A DNA stretch of 64,000 nt from Streptomyces sp. NBC_01549 (GTDB lineage Bacteria > Actinomycetota > Actinomycetes > Streptomycetales > Streptomycetaceae), in contig NZ_JAPEPW010000001.1 of the NCBI RefSeq assembly GCF_026339955.1, positions 4,149,001 through 4,213,000 on the forward strand, given 5' to 3'. The notes under the pieces were generated by a model. It was not told where the DNA came from and ran no database searches. It worked only from the letters and a program-made list of their open reading frames with translations. This document shows positions 24,208 to 33,010 of this stretch, piece by piece (within the stretch, counting starts at the first letter, position 1; each line of letters begins with the position of its first letter). The position numbers were made by a program, and so were the translations under genes.

Positions 24208-26555
24208 GTTACCAGCAGGCCATGGACGTTCAGAGCAGCCGCGGTGGGCGTTGCCCTCGCGGCGGCTACCGCCACGTTCTCGACGTTCGCCGTGGCGCAG
24301 GCAGATGACGCCGCATCGGCGGCGGCTTCGGCGAGCGCGAACCGCCACGAGCCCCAGCCGGCCGGCAAGGAGGCCGAACACGACCTCGACGGCCCGCTCA
24401 GCAAGACCCAGGAAGCACAGCGCGAAGAGGCCCTGAACCAGGTCATATCCGGGGACGCGAAGGTCCAGGACCGGAACGGTTCACAGGTCGTCAAGCTCAA
24501 GGGCAAGAACAAGTACGTCGAGCTCGGCCGTGAGAAGACCGACAAGATCTTCACCATCCTGGTCGAGTTCGGCGACCAGGTCGACAGCCGTTACGGCGGC
24601 ACCGTGGGCCCGCTGCACAACCAGATAGCCGCGCCCGACCGCGCCCAGGACAACAGCACGGCCTGGCAGGCGGACTACAACCAGGCGCACTTCCAGGACC
24701 TCTACTTCGGCACCGGCAAGAACACCGAGTCGCTGAAGAAGTACTACGAGAAGCAGTCCTCGGGCCGCTACTCGGTCGACGGCGAGGTCAGCGACTGGGT
24801 CAAGGTCCCCTACAACGAGGCCCGTTACGGCTCCAACAAGGCGTCCACCGGCGCCTGGTACGCGGTCCAGGACGGTGTCACCGCCTGGGTCGCCGACCAG
24901 AAGGCGGCCGGCAAGTCCGACGCGGACATCAAGGCGGACCTGGCCAAGTACGACCAGTGGGACCGCTACGACTACGACGGCGACGGCAACTTCAACGAGC
25001 CCGACGGCTACATCGACCACTTCCAGATCGTGCACGCCGGTGAGGACGAGTCCGCGGGCGGCGGCGCGCAGGGCGAGGACGCGATCTGGGCGCACCGCTG
25101 GTACGCGTTCGGCACCGACGCGGGCGCCACGGGTCCGGCCGGCAACAAGCTGGGCGGCGCCGCGATCGGCGACACCGGCATCTGGGTCGGCGACTACACC
25201 ATCCAGCCGGAGAACGGCGGACTCGGCGTCTACGCGCACGAGTACGGCCACGACCTCGGTCTGCCGGACGAGTACGACACCACCAACTCGGCCGAGAACT
25301 CCACGGGCTTCTGGACCCTGATGTCCTCCGGTTCCTGGCTCGGCACCGGCAAGAACGCCATCGGCGACCTGCCCGGTGACATGAACTCCTGGGACAAGCT
25401 GCAGCTCGGCTGGCTGAACTACGACACGGCCAAGGCCGCGACGAAGTCGAAGCACAAGCTGGGTGTCGCCGAGTACAACACCAAGAACAAGCAGGCCCTG
25501 GTGGTCTCGCTGCCCGACAAGGCGGTCACCACCGAGATCGTCGCCCCGGCACAGGGCTCGACCCAGTGGTGGAGCGGCAGCGGCAACGACCTCAAGAACA
25601 CGCTGGCCCGTTCCGTCGACCTCACCGGCAAGTCGTCGGCGGCCCTCACGCTCGACGGCTGGTACGACATCGAGGCCGACTACGACTACCTGTACACCGA
25701 GGTCTCGACCGACGGCGGCGCCAACTGGACCGCGATCGACGGCACGGTGGACGGGCAGCCGATCCCGCGCGACGGCAGCGGCAAGCCCGCGCTGACCGGC
25801 ACGGTGGACGCGTACAAGAAGCTGTCGTTCCCGCTCGACGCCTACGCGGGCCAGAAGATCGACGTGCGGTTCCGCTACCAGAGCGACGGCGGCGTGGCGC
25901 TGAAGGGCTTCGCGGCCGACGAGATCACCGTGACCGCGGACGGTTCGGCGCTCTTCTCGGACAACGCCGAGACCGCGGACGCCGCGTGGACCGCCGCCGG
26001 GTTCTCCCGGGTCGGCGCGTCCTTCACCGACGACTACCCGCAGTACTACATCGCGGAGAACCGTCAGTACGTCTCGTACGACAAGACCCTCAAGACCGGT
26101 CCGTACAACTTCGGCTTCTCGACGACGCGTCCGTCCTGGGTGGAGCACTACCCGTACCAGAACGGCCTGTTGATCTGGAAGTGGGACACCTCGCAGAAGG
26201 ACAACAACGTCAGCGCGCACGCGGGCTCCGGGCTGATCCTGCCGGTCGACTCGCACTCCACCGCGCTGAAGTGGTCCGACGGAACGGTGATGCGCAGCCG
26301 GATCCAGAGTCGTACGACTCGCCGTTCAGCCTGTACCGCACGGACGGTCTGACGCTGCACAACGCGGACGTGGCGACGAAGATCCCGTCGAAGCCGGGGG
26401 TGCCGGTCTTCAACGACCACACCAGCACCTACTACGACACGACGGCCCCGACCGCGGGTGTCCAGATCACTGACACCAACACCAAGATCAAGATCGTCAA
26501 GGAGGCCCGCGACGGCTCGACGATCTCGCTCGAAGTGGGCCGTGCGGTGAAGTAA
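24208..26555 (+). pseudogene. Secreted M6 (immune inhibitor A-like) metalloprotease, damaged at two points
   Basis: The product resembles a Streptomyces secreted M6 protease of about 780 residues. The zinc motif is HEYGHDLGLPDEYD, followed by the TLMSSGSW block. Two lesions are visible. First, the position at the right distance from the ribosome site reads GTT (24208), followed by an intact signal peptide n-region TSRPWTFRAAA; the next in-frame start is GTG 24244, inside the signal peptide. Second, after MRSRIQS near 26305 the frame shifts, and the family tail (YDSPFSLYRTDG to SLEVGRAVK) continues in another frame to 26555. Either two real mutations or one real and one sequencing error. Confidence 0.75.
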
Positions 26556-26581
26556 GCGGCATTTTCGCAGGTCAGAAGCGT

Positions 26582-26615
26582 ATCGGCGGCAACCCCCTGG
26601 CGGGTTGCCGCCGAT
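26582..26615. terminator. Terminator after the M6 protease
   Basis: A perfect 14-bp stem (26582-26595 with 26602-26615) encloses a 6-nt loop. Confidence 0.85.
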
Positions 26616-26676
26616 CGTGTTTAGGTGCGTCCTGTGGATTTCTTATTGACACCGGTGCGCGCGGGGGTGTGACTGC

Positions 26677-27018
26677 ATGGCCGCAGGAGGTTTCTGCAAG
26701 CTGCCGAACGGCAGCGTGGTGGTGGCGCTGAACCTGCCGAGACCGGCGGGCTCGGGCCCTGGGCAGGTGCGTTTCCTGGTCCTGGCCCAGAACCGCGCCC
26801 GGGCACTGACGCGCCTTCGCAACCTGGGCCTGCGCGCGGTGTACCTCCGAGGGAACGCGGCCCCGCCCACCCCCGACGAGATCACCGCCGTCCTGCACCA
26901 CCCCGACGGCCTCATATGGCGCACCACCCCTGACAACGGTGTCCAGGGCTCCGACCTCGCCCAGGAACTGTGGCGCCCGTTCAGATCCCTCCTGAGACGC
27001 CCGGCGGCACCGGCGTAG
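26677..27018 (+). CDS. Hypothetical protein
   Basis: 113 residues, starting MAAGGFCKLPNGSVVVALNL and ending LAQELWRPFRSLLRRP. A central stretch FLVLAQNRARALTRLRNLGL is basic and helical. I do not recognise a family. Codon third positions are GC-rich and it lies in a clean gap between a terminator and the convergent pncA, which supports a real gene. Confidence 0.5.
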   Translation: MAAGGFCKLPNGSVVVALNLPRPAGSGPGQVRFLVLAQNRARALTRLRNLGLRAVYLRGNAAPPTPDEITAVLHHPDGLIWRTTPDNGVQGSDLAQELWRPFRSLLRRPAAPA

Positions 27019-27058
27019 GGCCCTGTGCCGCCTTTTGGGCCACGGGTTGGACCGCGGG

Positions 27059-27643
27059 TCAGACCACGGGCTTGCCCGTGAGCTCCACCCCGGCCGCCCG
27101 CAGCTCCTCCAGCGCCCGGTCCGTGGTCTCCTCGGACACTCCGGCCGTGAGGTCCAGCAGGACCTGGGTGCGGAAGCCGTTTCGGACGGAGTCCAGGGCG
27201 GTCGCGCGCACGCAGTGGTCGGTGGCGATGCCGACCACGTCCACCTCGTCGATCTCGCGGGCACGCAGCCAGTCACCCAGCGAGACCCCGTTCTCGTCGG
27301 CGCCTTCGAAGCCGCTGTACGCCGCCGCGTACGCGCCCTTGTCGAAGACGGCGTCTATCGCGCCGGAGGCGACCACCGGGGCGAAGTTGGGGTGGAACCC
27401 GACCCCCTCCGTGCCGGCCACGCAGTGCGCGGGCCAGGAGTGGACGAAGTCGGGGTTGTCGGCGAAGTGGCCACCGGGAGCGATGTGGAGGTCACGGGTG
27501 GCGACGACATGCCGGTAACCGGCGGGCGCCTGCCCGATCAGCTCCGTGATGGCGGCGGCCACATCGGCACCTCCGGCCACCGCGAGGCTGCCCCCCTCGC
27601 AGAAGTCGTTCTGCACGTCTACGACGATCAAGGCGCGGCGCAT
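27059..27643 (-). CDS. pncA: Nicotinamidase
   Basis: 194 residues of the isochorismatase fold. ALIVVDVQNDFCEGGSLAV holds the catalytic Asp9 and cis-peptide region, metal ligands lie in ATRDLHIAPGGHFADNP, the Lys in VFDKGAYAAAYSGF, and the nucleophile in GIATDHCVRATAL. It hydrolyses nicotinamide to nicotinate for NAD salvage. pncB, the next step, follows upstream on the same strand with a gap of 273 bp. On the + strand past the start, TTCGACTGTTTCGACTAT is a short repeat of unknown use. Confidence 0.95.
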   Translation of the reverse strand: MRRALIVVDVQNDFCEGGSLAVAGGADVAAAITELIGQAPAGYRHVVATRDLHIAPGGHFADNPDFVHSWPAHCVAGTEGVGFHPNFAPVVASGAIDAVFDKGAYAAAYSGFEGADENGVSLGDWLRAREIDEVDVVGIATDHCVRATALDSVRNGFRTQVLLDLTAGVSEETTDRALEELRAAGVELTGKPVV

Positions 27644-27916
27644 GGTCGGTGTCCTTCGACTGTTTCGACTATGGGGTCGGTGGATGTGGCTGGGAGCGCG
27701 GGACCGGCCTGTGGGGCCGAGCCTAGAGACTTCACGCGCGGCACGGGAAGGGGCTTTCGGTTACGGCCTGCTGCGGCGGAGATGTGGTGTTGCGTGTTGC
27801 CGTTGCATTCCCGCTGACCGCCCGTTCATTCGTGCTTCGCCCAAGCGTGGCCGGAGCCGGCCGGAGCGCCGCCCGCGCGCGCTCCGGCGCACCCCGCGCA
27901 CACCACCGGGGCCGTG

Positions 27917-29245
27917 TCAGACGTATTCCGTCGGAATGACCGGTTCCCCACGGGAGAGCTGCGTCGCCGACAGCGGCAGGCCGGCCAGCACGGCCGCGTG
28001 CCGGTCGCGTACGACGTCGAGGGGCTCGCGGGAGAGGACCTGCCCGCCCTTGACGAGCTCCACCAGCAGCTGTCGGTCGGCCAGCTCCGCGGGGACCGCC
28101 CCGGTGCCGATCACCTCGGCCTCGGCGACCCCCCGCTCGTCGAGCCGGCGCGCGGCCCACTTGCGCCCGCCGATGGAGGTCTTGCCGCCGGTGGACCTCT
28201 TGGCCACGGGCTCCAGCGGAAGCTTCGGGTCCGCCGACTCGGCGCGGGCGACCAGCTTGTAGACCATCGAACAGGTGGGATGGCCGGAACCCGTCACCAG
28301 CTGCGTGCCGACTCCGTACGCGTCCACGGGCGCCGCGGCCAGCGAGGCGATCGCGTACTCGTCCAGGTCCGAGGTCACGATGATCCGCGTGTCGGTCGCG
28401 CCCAGCTCGTCCAGCTGCTGCCGTACCCGGTGCGCGACCAGCAGCAGGTCCCCGGAGTCGATCCGTACGGCCCCGAGTTCCGGCCCGGCGATGTCGACCG
28501 CCATCCGTACCGCCTCCGCGACGTCGTACGTGTCCACGAGCAGCGTCGTTCCGCGGCCCAGCGAGTTCACCTGGGCCTGGAAGGCGTCCCGCTCGCGGTC
28601 GTGGAGCAGGGTGAAGGCGTGTGCGGAGGTGCCGACGGTCGGGATGCCGTAGCGGAATCCGGAGGCCAGGTCGGAGGTGGTCGTGAAGCCTCCGACGTAC
28701 GCGGCCCGTGCCGCCGCCACCGCGGCCAGCTCGTGCGTCCGCCGGGCGCCCATCTCGATCAGCGGCCGGCCCCCGGCGGCGGAGGCCATCCGGGAGGCGG
28801 CGGCGGCGATCGCCGAGTCGTGGTTGAGGATGGAGAGGATCACCGTCTCCAGGAGCACGCACTCCGCGAAGGACCCCTCGACCCGCAGGATCGGCGAGCC
28901 AGGGAAGTACACCTCGCCCTCGGGATAGCCCCAGATGTCCCCGCGGAAGCGGTACGAGGCGAGCCATTGCAGGGTCGGCTCGTCCACGATGGCGTTCTCG
29001 CGCAGGAAGCCCAGGACGTCGGCGTCGAAGCGGAAGTTCTCGACGGCGTCGAGGACCCGCCCGGTGCCCGCCACGACGCCGTAGCGCCGCCCCTCCGGCA
29101 GCCGCCGCGTGAAGACCTCGAAGACCGAGCGCCGCTCGGCGGTCCCCGCGGCCAGTGCGGCCTGCAACATCGTCAGCTCGTACTGGTCGGTGAAGAGCGC
29201 CGTCGAGGGAACGTCCACCGGCAGCCCAAGGTCGGCTGTGTTCAT
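27917..29245 (-). CDS. pncB: Nicotinate phosphoribosyltransferase
   Basis: 442 residues. Family blocks include LFTDQYELTMLQAALAAGTA, FEVFTRRLPEGRRYGVVAGT, the active-site region IEMGARRTHE and VRIDSGDLLLVAHRVRQQL. It joins nicotinate to PRPP with ATP, giving nicotinate mononucleotide in NAD salvage, and works with PncA. ATG 29245 has a TACCAT -10 box 8 nt upstream and no ribosome site, so the mRNA may be leaderless. An earlier in-frame ATG at 29332 would run through the repeated region and is less likely. Confidence 0.95.
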   Translation of the reverse strand: MNTADLGLPVDVPSTALFTDQYELTMLQAALAAGTAERRSVFEVFTRRLPEGRRYGVVAGTGRVLDAVENFRFDADVLGFLRENAIVDEPTLQWLASYRFRGDIWGYPEGEVYFPGSPILRVEGSFAECVLLETVILSILNHDSAIAAAASRMASAAGGRPLIEMGARRTHELAAVAAARAAYVGGFTTTSDLASGFRYGIPTVGTSAHAFTLLHDRERDAFQAQVNSLGRGTTLLVDTYDVAEAVRMAVDIAGPELGAVRIDSGDLLLVAHRVRQQLDELGATDTRIIVTSDLDEYAIASLAAAPVDAYGVGTQLVTGSGHPTCSMVYKLVARAESADPKLPLEPVAKRSTGGKTSIGGRKWAARRLDERGVAEAEVIGTGAVPAELADRQLLVELVKGGQVLSREPLDVVRDRHAAVLAGLPLSATQLSRGEPVIPTEYV

Positions 29246-29290
29246 AAGCCTGGATGGTACCCCCATCTCGTCACTCTGACGATTTATGGG

Positions 29291-29310
29291 GTCGATGTAT
29301 GTCGATGTAT
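29291..29310 (+). repeat. 10-bp exact tandem repeat between pncB and clpS
   Basis: GTCGATGTAT occurs twice in direct succession, about 45 bp upstream of pncB and 65 bp upstream of clpS. It could be a regulator site for either divergent gene. Confidence 0.6.
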
Positions 29311-29374
29311 TCCGGTTGCATTCCCGCGGCATTCCGGGGGTCCATTTGTGCGGGCCCCCCTCTCTGGTGGCAGC

Positions 29375-29692
29375 ATGGGCCGTGTGACCGCTCCCGCACC
29401 CCTAGAGATCGAAAAGACCGAGTCGGCGGAGGAGGTCTTCGCCGTACCCGAGCCCGACGTCCCCTGGGTCACCATCGTGCACAACGACCCGGTCAACCTC
29501 ATGAGCTATGTGACGTATGTCTTCCAGACGTACTTCGGCTACACGAAGGACAAGGCCACCAAGCTCATGCTCGACGTCCATCACAAGGGCCGGGCGGTCG
29601 TCTCCAGCGGCACGCGCGAGGAGATGGAACGCGACGTACAGGCCATGCACGGCTACGGTCTGTGGGCCACCCTTCAGCAGGACCGGAAGTAG
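29375..29692 (+). CDS. clpS: ATP-dependent Clp protease adaptor ClpS
   Basis: 105 residues. The conserved core is PWVTIVHNDPVNLMSYVTYV, which carries the N-degron-binding His/Asn/Asp, then KATKLMLDVHHKGRAVVSSG. ClpS binds N-end-rule substrates and delivers them to ClpA/ClpC. The first 30 residues are an acidic flexible tail. ATG 29375 and GTG 29384 are both in frame. Followed by a DUF2017 gene, its usual actinobacterial partner. Confidence 0.95.
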   Translation: MGRVTAPAPLEIEKTESAEEVFAVPEPDVPWVTIVHNDPVNLMSYVTYVFQTYFGYTKDKATKLMLDVHHKGRAVVSSGTREEMERDVQAMHGYGLWATLQQDRK

Positions 29693-29749
29693 CAGGACCG
29701 GAAGCATCCCGAGCCCTCCCTGTAAACCGCGAGCAGGACCGGAAGTAGC
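29676..29749 (+). repeat. Repeats of the clpS 3' end
   Basis: AGCAGGACCGGAAGTAGC, which contains the clpS stop, occurs at 29676-29693 and again at 29732-29749. A shorter copy AGCAGGACCGGAAG begins at 29691, 15 nt after the first. Confidence 0.9.
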
Positions 29750-29760
29750 GAACTCACTCC

Positions 29761-30366
29761 ATGCCAGGACACTTCGAACCGCTCCCCGGCGGCGGCGCGG
29801 CCGTCGCGCTCGACGAGGTCGAGATCTCCATCATCCGCTCCCTCGCCGTACAGCTCCTGGAGCTCATCGGGCCCGGCCCCGCGGAGAACGCCCCCGACGA
29901 CCCGCTCGCCGAACTGTTCGCGGAGGGCCCCAGCGAGCCGCCCTCCGACCCCGTGCTGCGGCGCCTCTTCCCGGACGCCTACAGCGGCCCCGACGTCGAG
30001 GCCGGCTCGCCCGAGGAGGCCGAGGAGCAGCGCGCCCACTCCGCCGAGTTCCGCCGCTTCACCGAGAACGACCTGCGGGCGGGCAAGCGCGAGAACGCCC
30101 TCGCGGTGATCCGCTCGCTGGACGCCCTCACCATGGCGGGCGACGGGGGAGCGGTCCTCAAGCTCTCCCCCGGGGAGTCCGAGCAGTGGCTGCGCGCCCT
30201 CAACGACCTGCGCCTGGCGATCGGCGCCCGGCTCGACGTCGTCGAGGAGGAGGACACCGACCTCCTCTACCGCCTCCCGGACGAGGACCCGCGCAAACCG
30301 ATGGTGATGGCGTACCTGTGGCTGGGCGGTCTCCAGGAGACGCTCGTCGAGACGCTGATGCCCTGA
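29761..30366 (+). CDS. DUF2017 protein
   Basis: 201 residues. Starts MPGHFEPLPGGGAAVALDEV, with a helical C-terminus LAIGARLDVVEEEDTDLLYR. DUF2017 proteins are almost always encoded next to clpS in actinobacteria, suggesting a role in the ClpS-Clp pathway, but the function is unknown. It follows clpS after 68 bp with the repeated clpS tail between them. Confidence 0.85.
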   Translation: MPGHFEPLPGGGAAVALDEVEISIIRSLAVQLLELIGPGPAENAPDDPLAELFAEGPSEPPSDPVLRRLFPDAYSGPDVEAGSPEEAEEQRAHSAEFRRFTENDLRAGKRENALAVIRSLDALTMAGDGGAVLKLSPGESEQWLRALNDLRLAIGARLDVVEEEDTDLLYRLPDEDPRKPMVMAYLWLGGLQETLVETLMP

Positions 30367-30700
30367 CCAGGGGTTGGTTCAGGGTTCAATCGGTGTTCGC
30401 TCAGAGGACGCTCAGATCCGGATAACGATCCCGTCACCGTCGTGGCCTGCTATCCACCCTTGAGTGCTTTTTGTCCGCTTCTTCCTGTGGTGTGCCTTAC
30501 ATCGCCCGAAGGCTCCCCATGTTGCGGCCGTGATAAATCTTCACGACCGCCCGACAGGACACCACCCATGTCCGGTCGGGTGCGCCACCGAGCCGGCGAC
30601 CGTCGGCCAGGCAGCAAGCTCCATCACATCCGGGGGGATCGGAACCCGATCCGAAGCCGAGGGACTGGCTCGGATCGGCATGGAGAAAGGCGCACCACAC
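30367..30700 (+). other. Long leader of the amino acid permease
   Basis: 334 bp without a convincing protein gene. The last 70 bp hold two mutually exclusive hairpins (listed separately). GTGATAAAT at 30529 and GGATAACGATCC at 30418 are AT-rich islands, possibly promoter elements. Confidence 0.4.
30636..30678 (+). promoter_or_regulatory. Possible attenuator: two competing hairpins
   Basis: Hairpin A pairs GGATCGG (30636-30642) with CCGATCC (30646-30652). Hairpin B pairs CCGATCCGA (30646-30654) with TCGGATCGG (30670-30678) and adds GCC/GGC after a bulged A. The two use the same bases, so only one can form. B ends just before the ribosome site GAGAAAGG (30682-30689). Confidence 0.45.
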
Positions 30701-32161
30701 ATGACCTCGTCGCAGGTCGGCAAGACAGACGAGCCCCGTGCCGGCAGTGAGGCCGTGAGCGGCGACGCCCCCGAAGAGGGGTACGAGCGCGGGCTCGGCA
30801 GTCGTCAGGTCCAGATGATCGCGATCGGCGGCGCGATCGGCGTCGGCCTGTTCCTGGGCGCCGGGGCGAACATCGCCAAGGCGGGGCCCAGCCTCATCTT
30901 CATGTACGCCCTCGCCGGCGTGATCATCTTCTTCATCATGCGGGCGCTCGGCGAGCTGCTCCTGTACCGCCCGGTCTCGGGCTCCTTCGCGGAGTACTCC
31001 CGCGAGTTCCTCGGCCCGTTCTTCGGCTACTTCACCGGCTGGACGTACTGGCTGATGTGGGTGGTCACCGGCATGGCGGAACTCACCGCCGCCGCGATCT
31101 ACGTCCACTACTGGTTCCCGTCCATCCCCCAATGGGTGACGGCACTGGTCTTCCTGATCGTCCTCTTCGTGGCGAACCTGATCTCGGTGAAGCTCTTCGG
31201 AGAGATCGAGTTCTGGTTCTCGATGGTCAAGGTCACCGCCCTGATCGGCATGATCGTGATCGGCCTCGGCGTCCTGACCTTCGGCTTCAGCTCGGCCGGT
31301 GACACGGCCTCCGTCGCCAACCTGTGGCAGTTCGACGGCTTCTTCCCCAAGGGCATCGGCTCGTCCCTGATGACCCTCCAGGGCGTCATGTTCGCCTACC
31401 TCGCCGTCGAGCTCGTCGGCGTCACGGCGGGCGAGTCCGAGAACCCGGAGAAGACCCTCCCCAAGGCGATCAACACCCTCCCCTGGCGCATCGCCCTCTT
31501 CTACGTCGGCGCGCTCACGGTCATCCTCTGCGTCGTGAAGTGGACGGAGTTCGCCCCGGGCGTCAGCCCCTTCGTCGAGGCCTTCGCGAAGATCGGCATC
31601 CCGGCCGGCGCCGGCATCGTCAACTTCGTGGTCCTGACCGCCGCCCTGTCCTCCTGCAACTCCGGCATGTACTCCACGGGCCGCATGCTGCGCACCCTGG
31701 CGGACAACGGCGAGGCCCCCAAGGTCTTCAGCAGGCTCTCCTCGACCAAGACCCCGGCGATCGGCATCACCGTCTCCATGCTCTTCATGGGCATCGGCGT
31801 GATCCTGAACTACATCGTCCCGGAGAAGGCCTTCGGCTACGTCACCTCCGTGGCCACCGCCGCCGGCATCTGGACCTGGCTGATGATCCTGATCAGCCAC
31901 ATCCTCTACCGCCGCGCGGTCGACGCCGGACGCCTGCCCGCCTCCTCCTTCCCGGCCCCGGGCGGAGCGAAGTGCAGCTGGATCGCGGTCGTCTTCCTGC
32001 TCTTCGTCACGGGCCTCATCGCCTACGACGCCGACTCCCGCGTCTGCCTCTACGTGATGGCCGGCTGGGCCGCGGCCCTGGCCATCGGCTGGTGGGTGCT
32101 CAAGGCACGCAACCCCCAGGTCGCCGAGCGCCGCGAACCGGCGTTCGAGAAGGTCGGCTGA
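30701..32161 (+). CDS. Amino acid permease (APC superfamily)
   Basis: 486 residues with twelve hydrophobic segments. The first begins IAIGGAIGVGLFLGAGANIA, the APC-family substrate-binding GxG motif, followed by IFFIMRALGELLLYRPVSGS. It resembles AnsP/CycA/LysP-type importers of neutral or basic amino acids; the substrate cannot be fixed from sequence. ATG 30701 is preferred to ATG 30680 because GAGAAAGG lies 11 nt upstream of it. The stop lies in an imperfect 23-nt duplication (32154-32200). Confidence 0.85.
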   Translation: MTSSQVGKTDEPRAGSEAVSGDAPEEGYERGLGSRQVQMIAIGGAIGVGLFLGAGANIAKAGPSLIFMYALAGVIIFFIMRALGELLLYRPVSGSFAEYSREFLGPFFGYFTGWTYWLMWVVTGMAELTAAAIYVHYWFPSIPQWVTALVFLIVLFVANLISVKLFGEIEFWFSMVKVTALIGMIVIGLGVLTFGFSSAGDTASVANLWQFDGFFPKGIGSSLMTLQGVMFAYLAVELVGVTAGESENPEKTLPKAINTLPWRIALFYVGALTVILCVVKWTEFAPGVSPFVEAFAKIGIPAGAGIVNFVVLTAALSSCNSGMYSTGRMLRTLADNGEAPKVFSRLSSTKTPAIGITVSMLFMGIGVILNYIVPEKAFGYVTSVATAAGIWTWLMILISHILYRRAVDAGRLPASSFPAPGGAKCSWIAVVFLLFVTGLIAYDADSRVCLYVMAGWAAALAIGWWVLKARNPQVAERREPAFEKVG

Positions 32162-32203
32162 TCTTCCCGGTTCGGCACGGCCGACCTTCCCGGTTCAGCA
32201 TGT

Positions 32204-32240
32204 GGGCCGCCCCGTACCACGCCTCGGTACAGGGCGGCCC
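32204..32240. terminator. Terminator after the permease
   Basis: GGGCCGCCC pairs with GGGCGGCCC and GTACC with GGTAC around a 7-nt loop, with one C-A mismatch. A run of T/C follows. Confidence 0.75.
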
Positions 32241-32247
32241 TTCTGCT

Positions 32248-32253
32248 TATCCT
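32248..32253 (+). promoter_or_regulatory. -10 box, leaderless mec transcript
   Basis: TATCCT ends 7 nt before ATG 32261 with no ribosome site between. Confidence 0.45.
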
Positions 32254-32260
32254 GACCGAC

Positions 32261-32683
32261 ATGCTGACCATCACCCAGGCCCTCGTCGACCAGATCGTCG
32301 CGCACGCGCGCCAGGACCACCCCGACGAGGCGTGCGGCGTCGTCGCGGGCCCGGTGGGCTCGGGCCGTCCCGAGCGCTTCATCCCGATGCTCAACGCCGC
32401 CCGCTCGCCCACGTTCTACGAATTCGACTCCGGCGACCTGCTGAAGCTGTACCGCGAGATGGACGACCGCGACGAGGAGCCGGTGATCATCTACCACTCC
32501 CACACGGCGACCGAGGCGTACCCCTCCCGCACCGACATCTCCTACGCCAACGAGCCGGGCGCGCACTACGTCCTCGTCTCGACGGCGGACGCGGACGACG
32601 CGGGTCCGTTCCAGTTCCGCTCCTACCGGATCCTGGAGGGAGAGGTGACGGAGGAGGAGGTCAAGGTCGTCGACGCGTACTGA
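32261..32683 (+). CDS. mec: JAMM/M67 metallopeptidase, Mec-like
   Basis: 140 residues. The JAMM zinc motif is complete: Glu23 (DEACG), His79-Ser80-His81 and Ser89...Asp92 (YPSRTD). In Mycobacterium, Mec cleaves cysteine from the C-terminus of the sulfur carrier CysO after CysM has loaded it; the same three genes occur here in the order mec, leader, cysO, cysM. It probably acts in the cytoplasm. The stop is inside an 11-nt duplicated GACGCCGCC. Confidence 0.9.
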   Translation: MLTITQALVDQIVAHARQDHPDEACGVVAGPVGSGRPERFIPMLNAARSPTFYEFDSGDLLKLYREMDDRDEEPVIIYHSHTATEAYPSRTDISYANEPGAHYVLVSTADADDAGPFQFRSYRILEGEVTEEEVKVVDAY

Positions 32684-32772
32684 CGCCGCCCCGACGCCGC
32701 CACGATCCCGGACTTTGGGCAGAATTCATCCACCATCTGAGATCACACTCCGGGACCCGGACCGGGAATCGA

Positions 32773-32778
32773 TACGAT
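32773..32778 (+). promoter_or_regulatory. -10 box before the cysO leader peptide
   Basis: TACGAT ends 6 nt before ATG 32785, so the leader peptide would be translated from a leaderless mRNA. Confidence 0.5.
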
Positions 32779-32784
32779 GAGCCC

Positions 32785-32886
32785 ATGGTTTCCCAGGACG
32801 TGAGCGACAAGACGCCGGGCATGCTGCTCGTGGCGCGGCTGCACGTCGACCTGTGCAGGCTGCAGAGCGCCATCTGTACGCGCTGA
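32785..32886 (+). CDS. Putative leader peptide upstream of cysO-cysM
   Basis: 33 residues, ending LLVARLHVDLCRLQSAICTR. This HVDLCRLxSAICxR ending recurs in short Streptomyces ORFs before sulfur and cysteine genes, annotated as putative leader peptides. Two Cys codons near the end could let the ribosome sense cysteinyl-tRNA. A hairpin GCCGTG-AGC-CACGGC (32903-32917) lies 17 nt after the stop, where an attenuator would be expected. It may control cysO, 124 nt downstream. Confidence 0.7.
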   Translation: MVSQDVSDKTPGMLLVARLHVDLCRLQSAICTR

Positions 32887-33010
32887 ACCCTGCCGCCGTA
32901 CGGCCGTGAGCCACGGCTCCGCGGGACCACGACCGGCGTCCCGCCCCGCTACTCCCGCGCTGCCGCGCGCCCACCGACCTGACTTTTCCTTCCGACAGGA
33001 GCCCGCAACC

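Noticed and set aside
26300..26320. Programmed frameshift in the M6 protease
   Set aside because: There is no slippery heptamer or downstream stimulatory structure, and the start codon is also lost, so plain decay or sequencing error is simpler.
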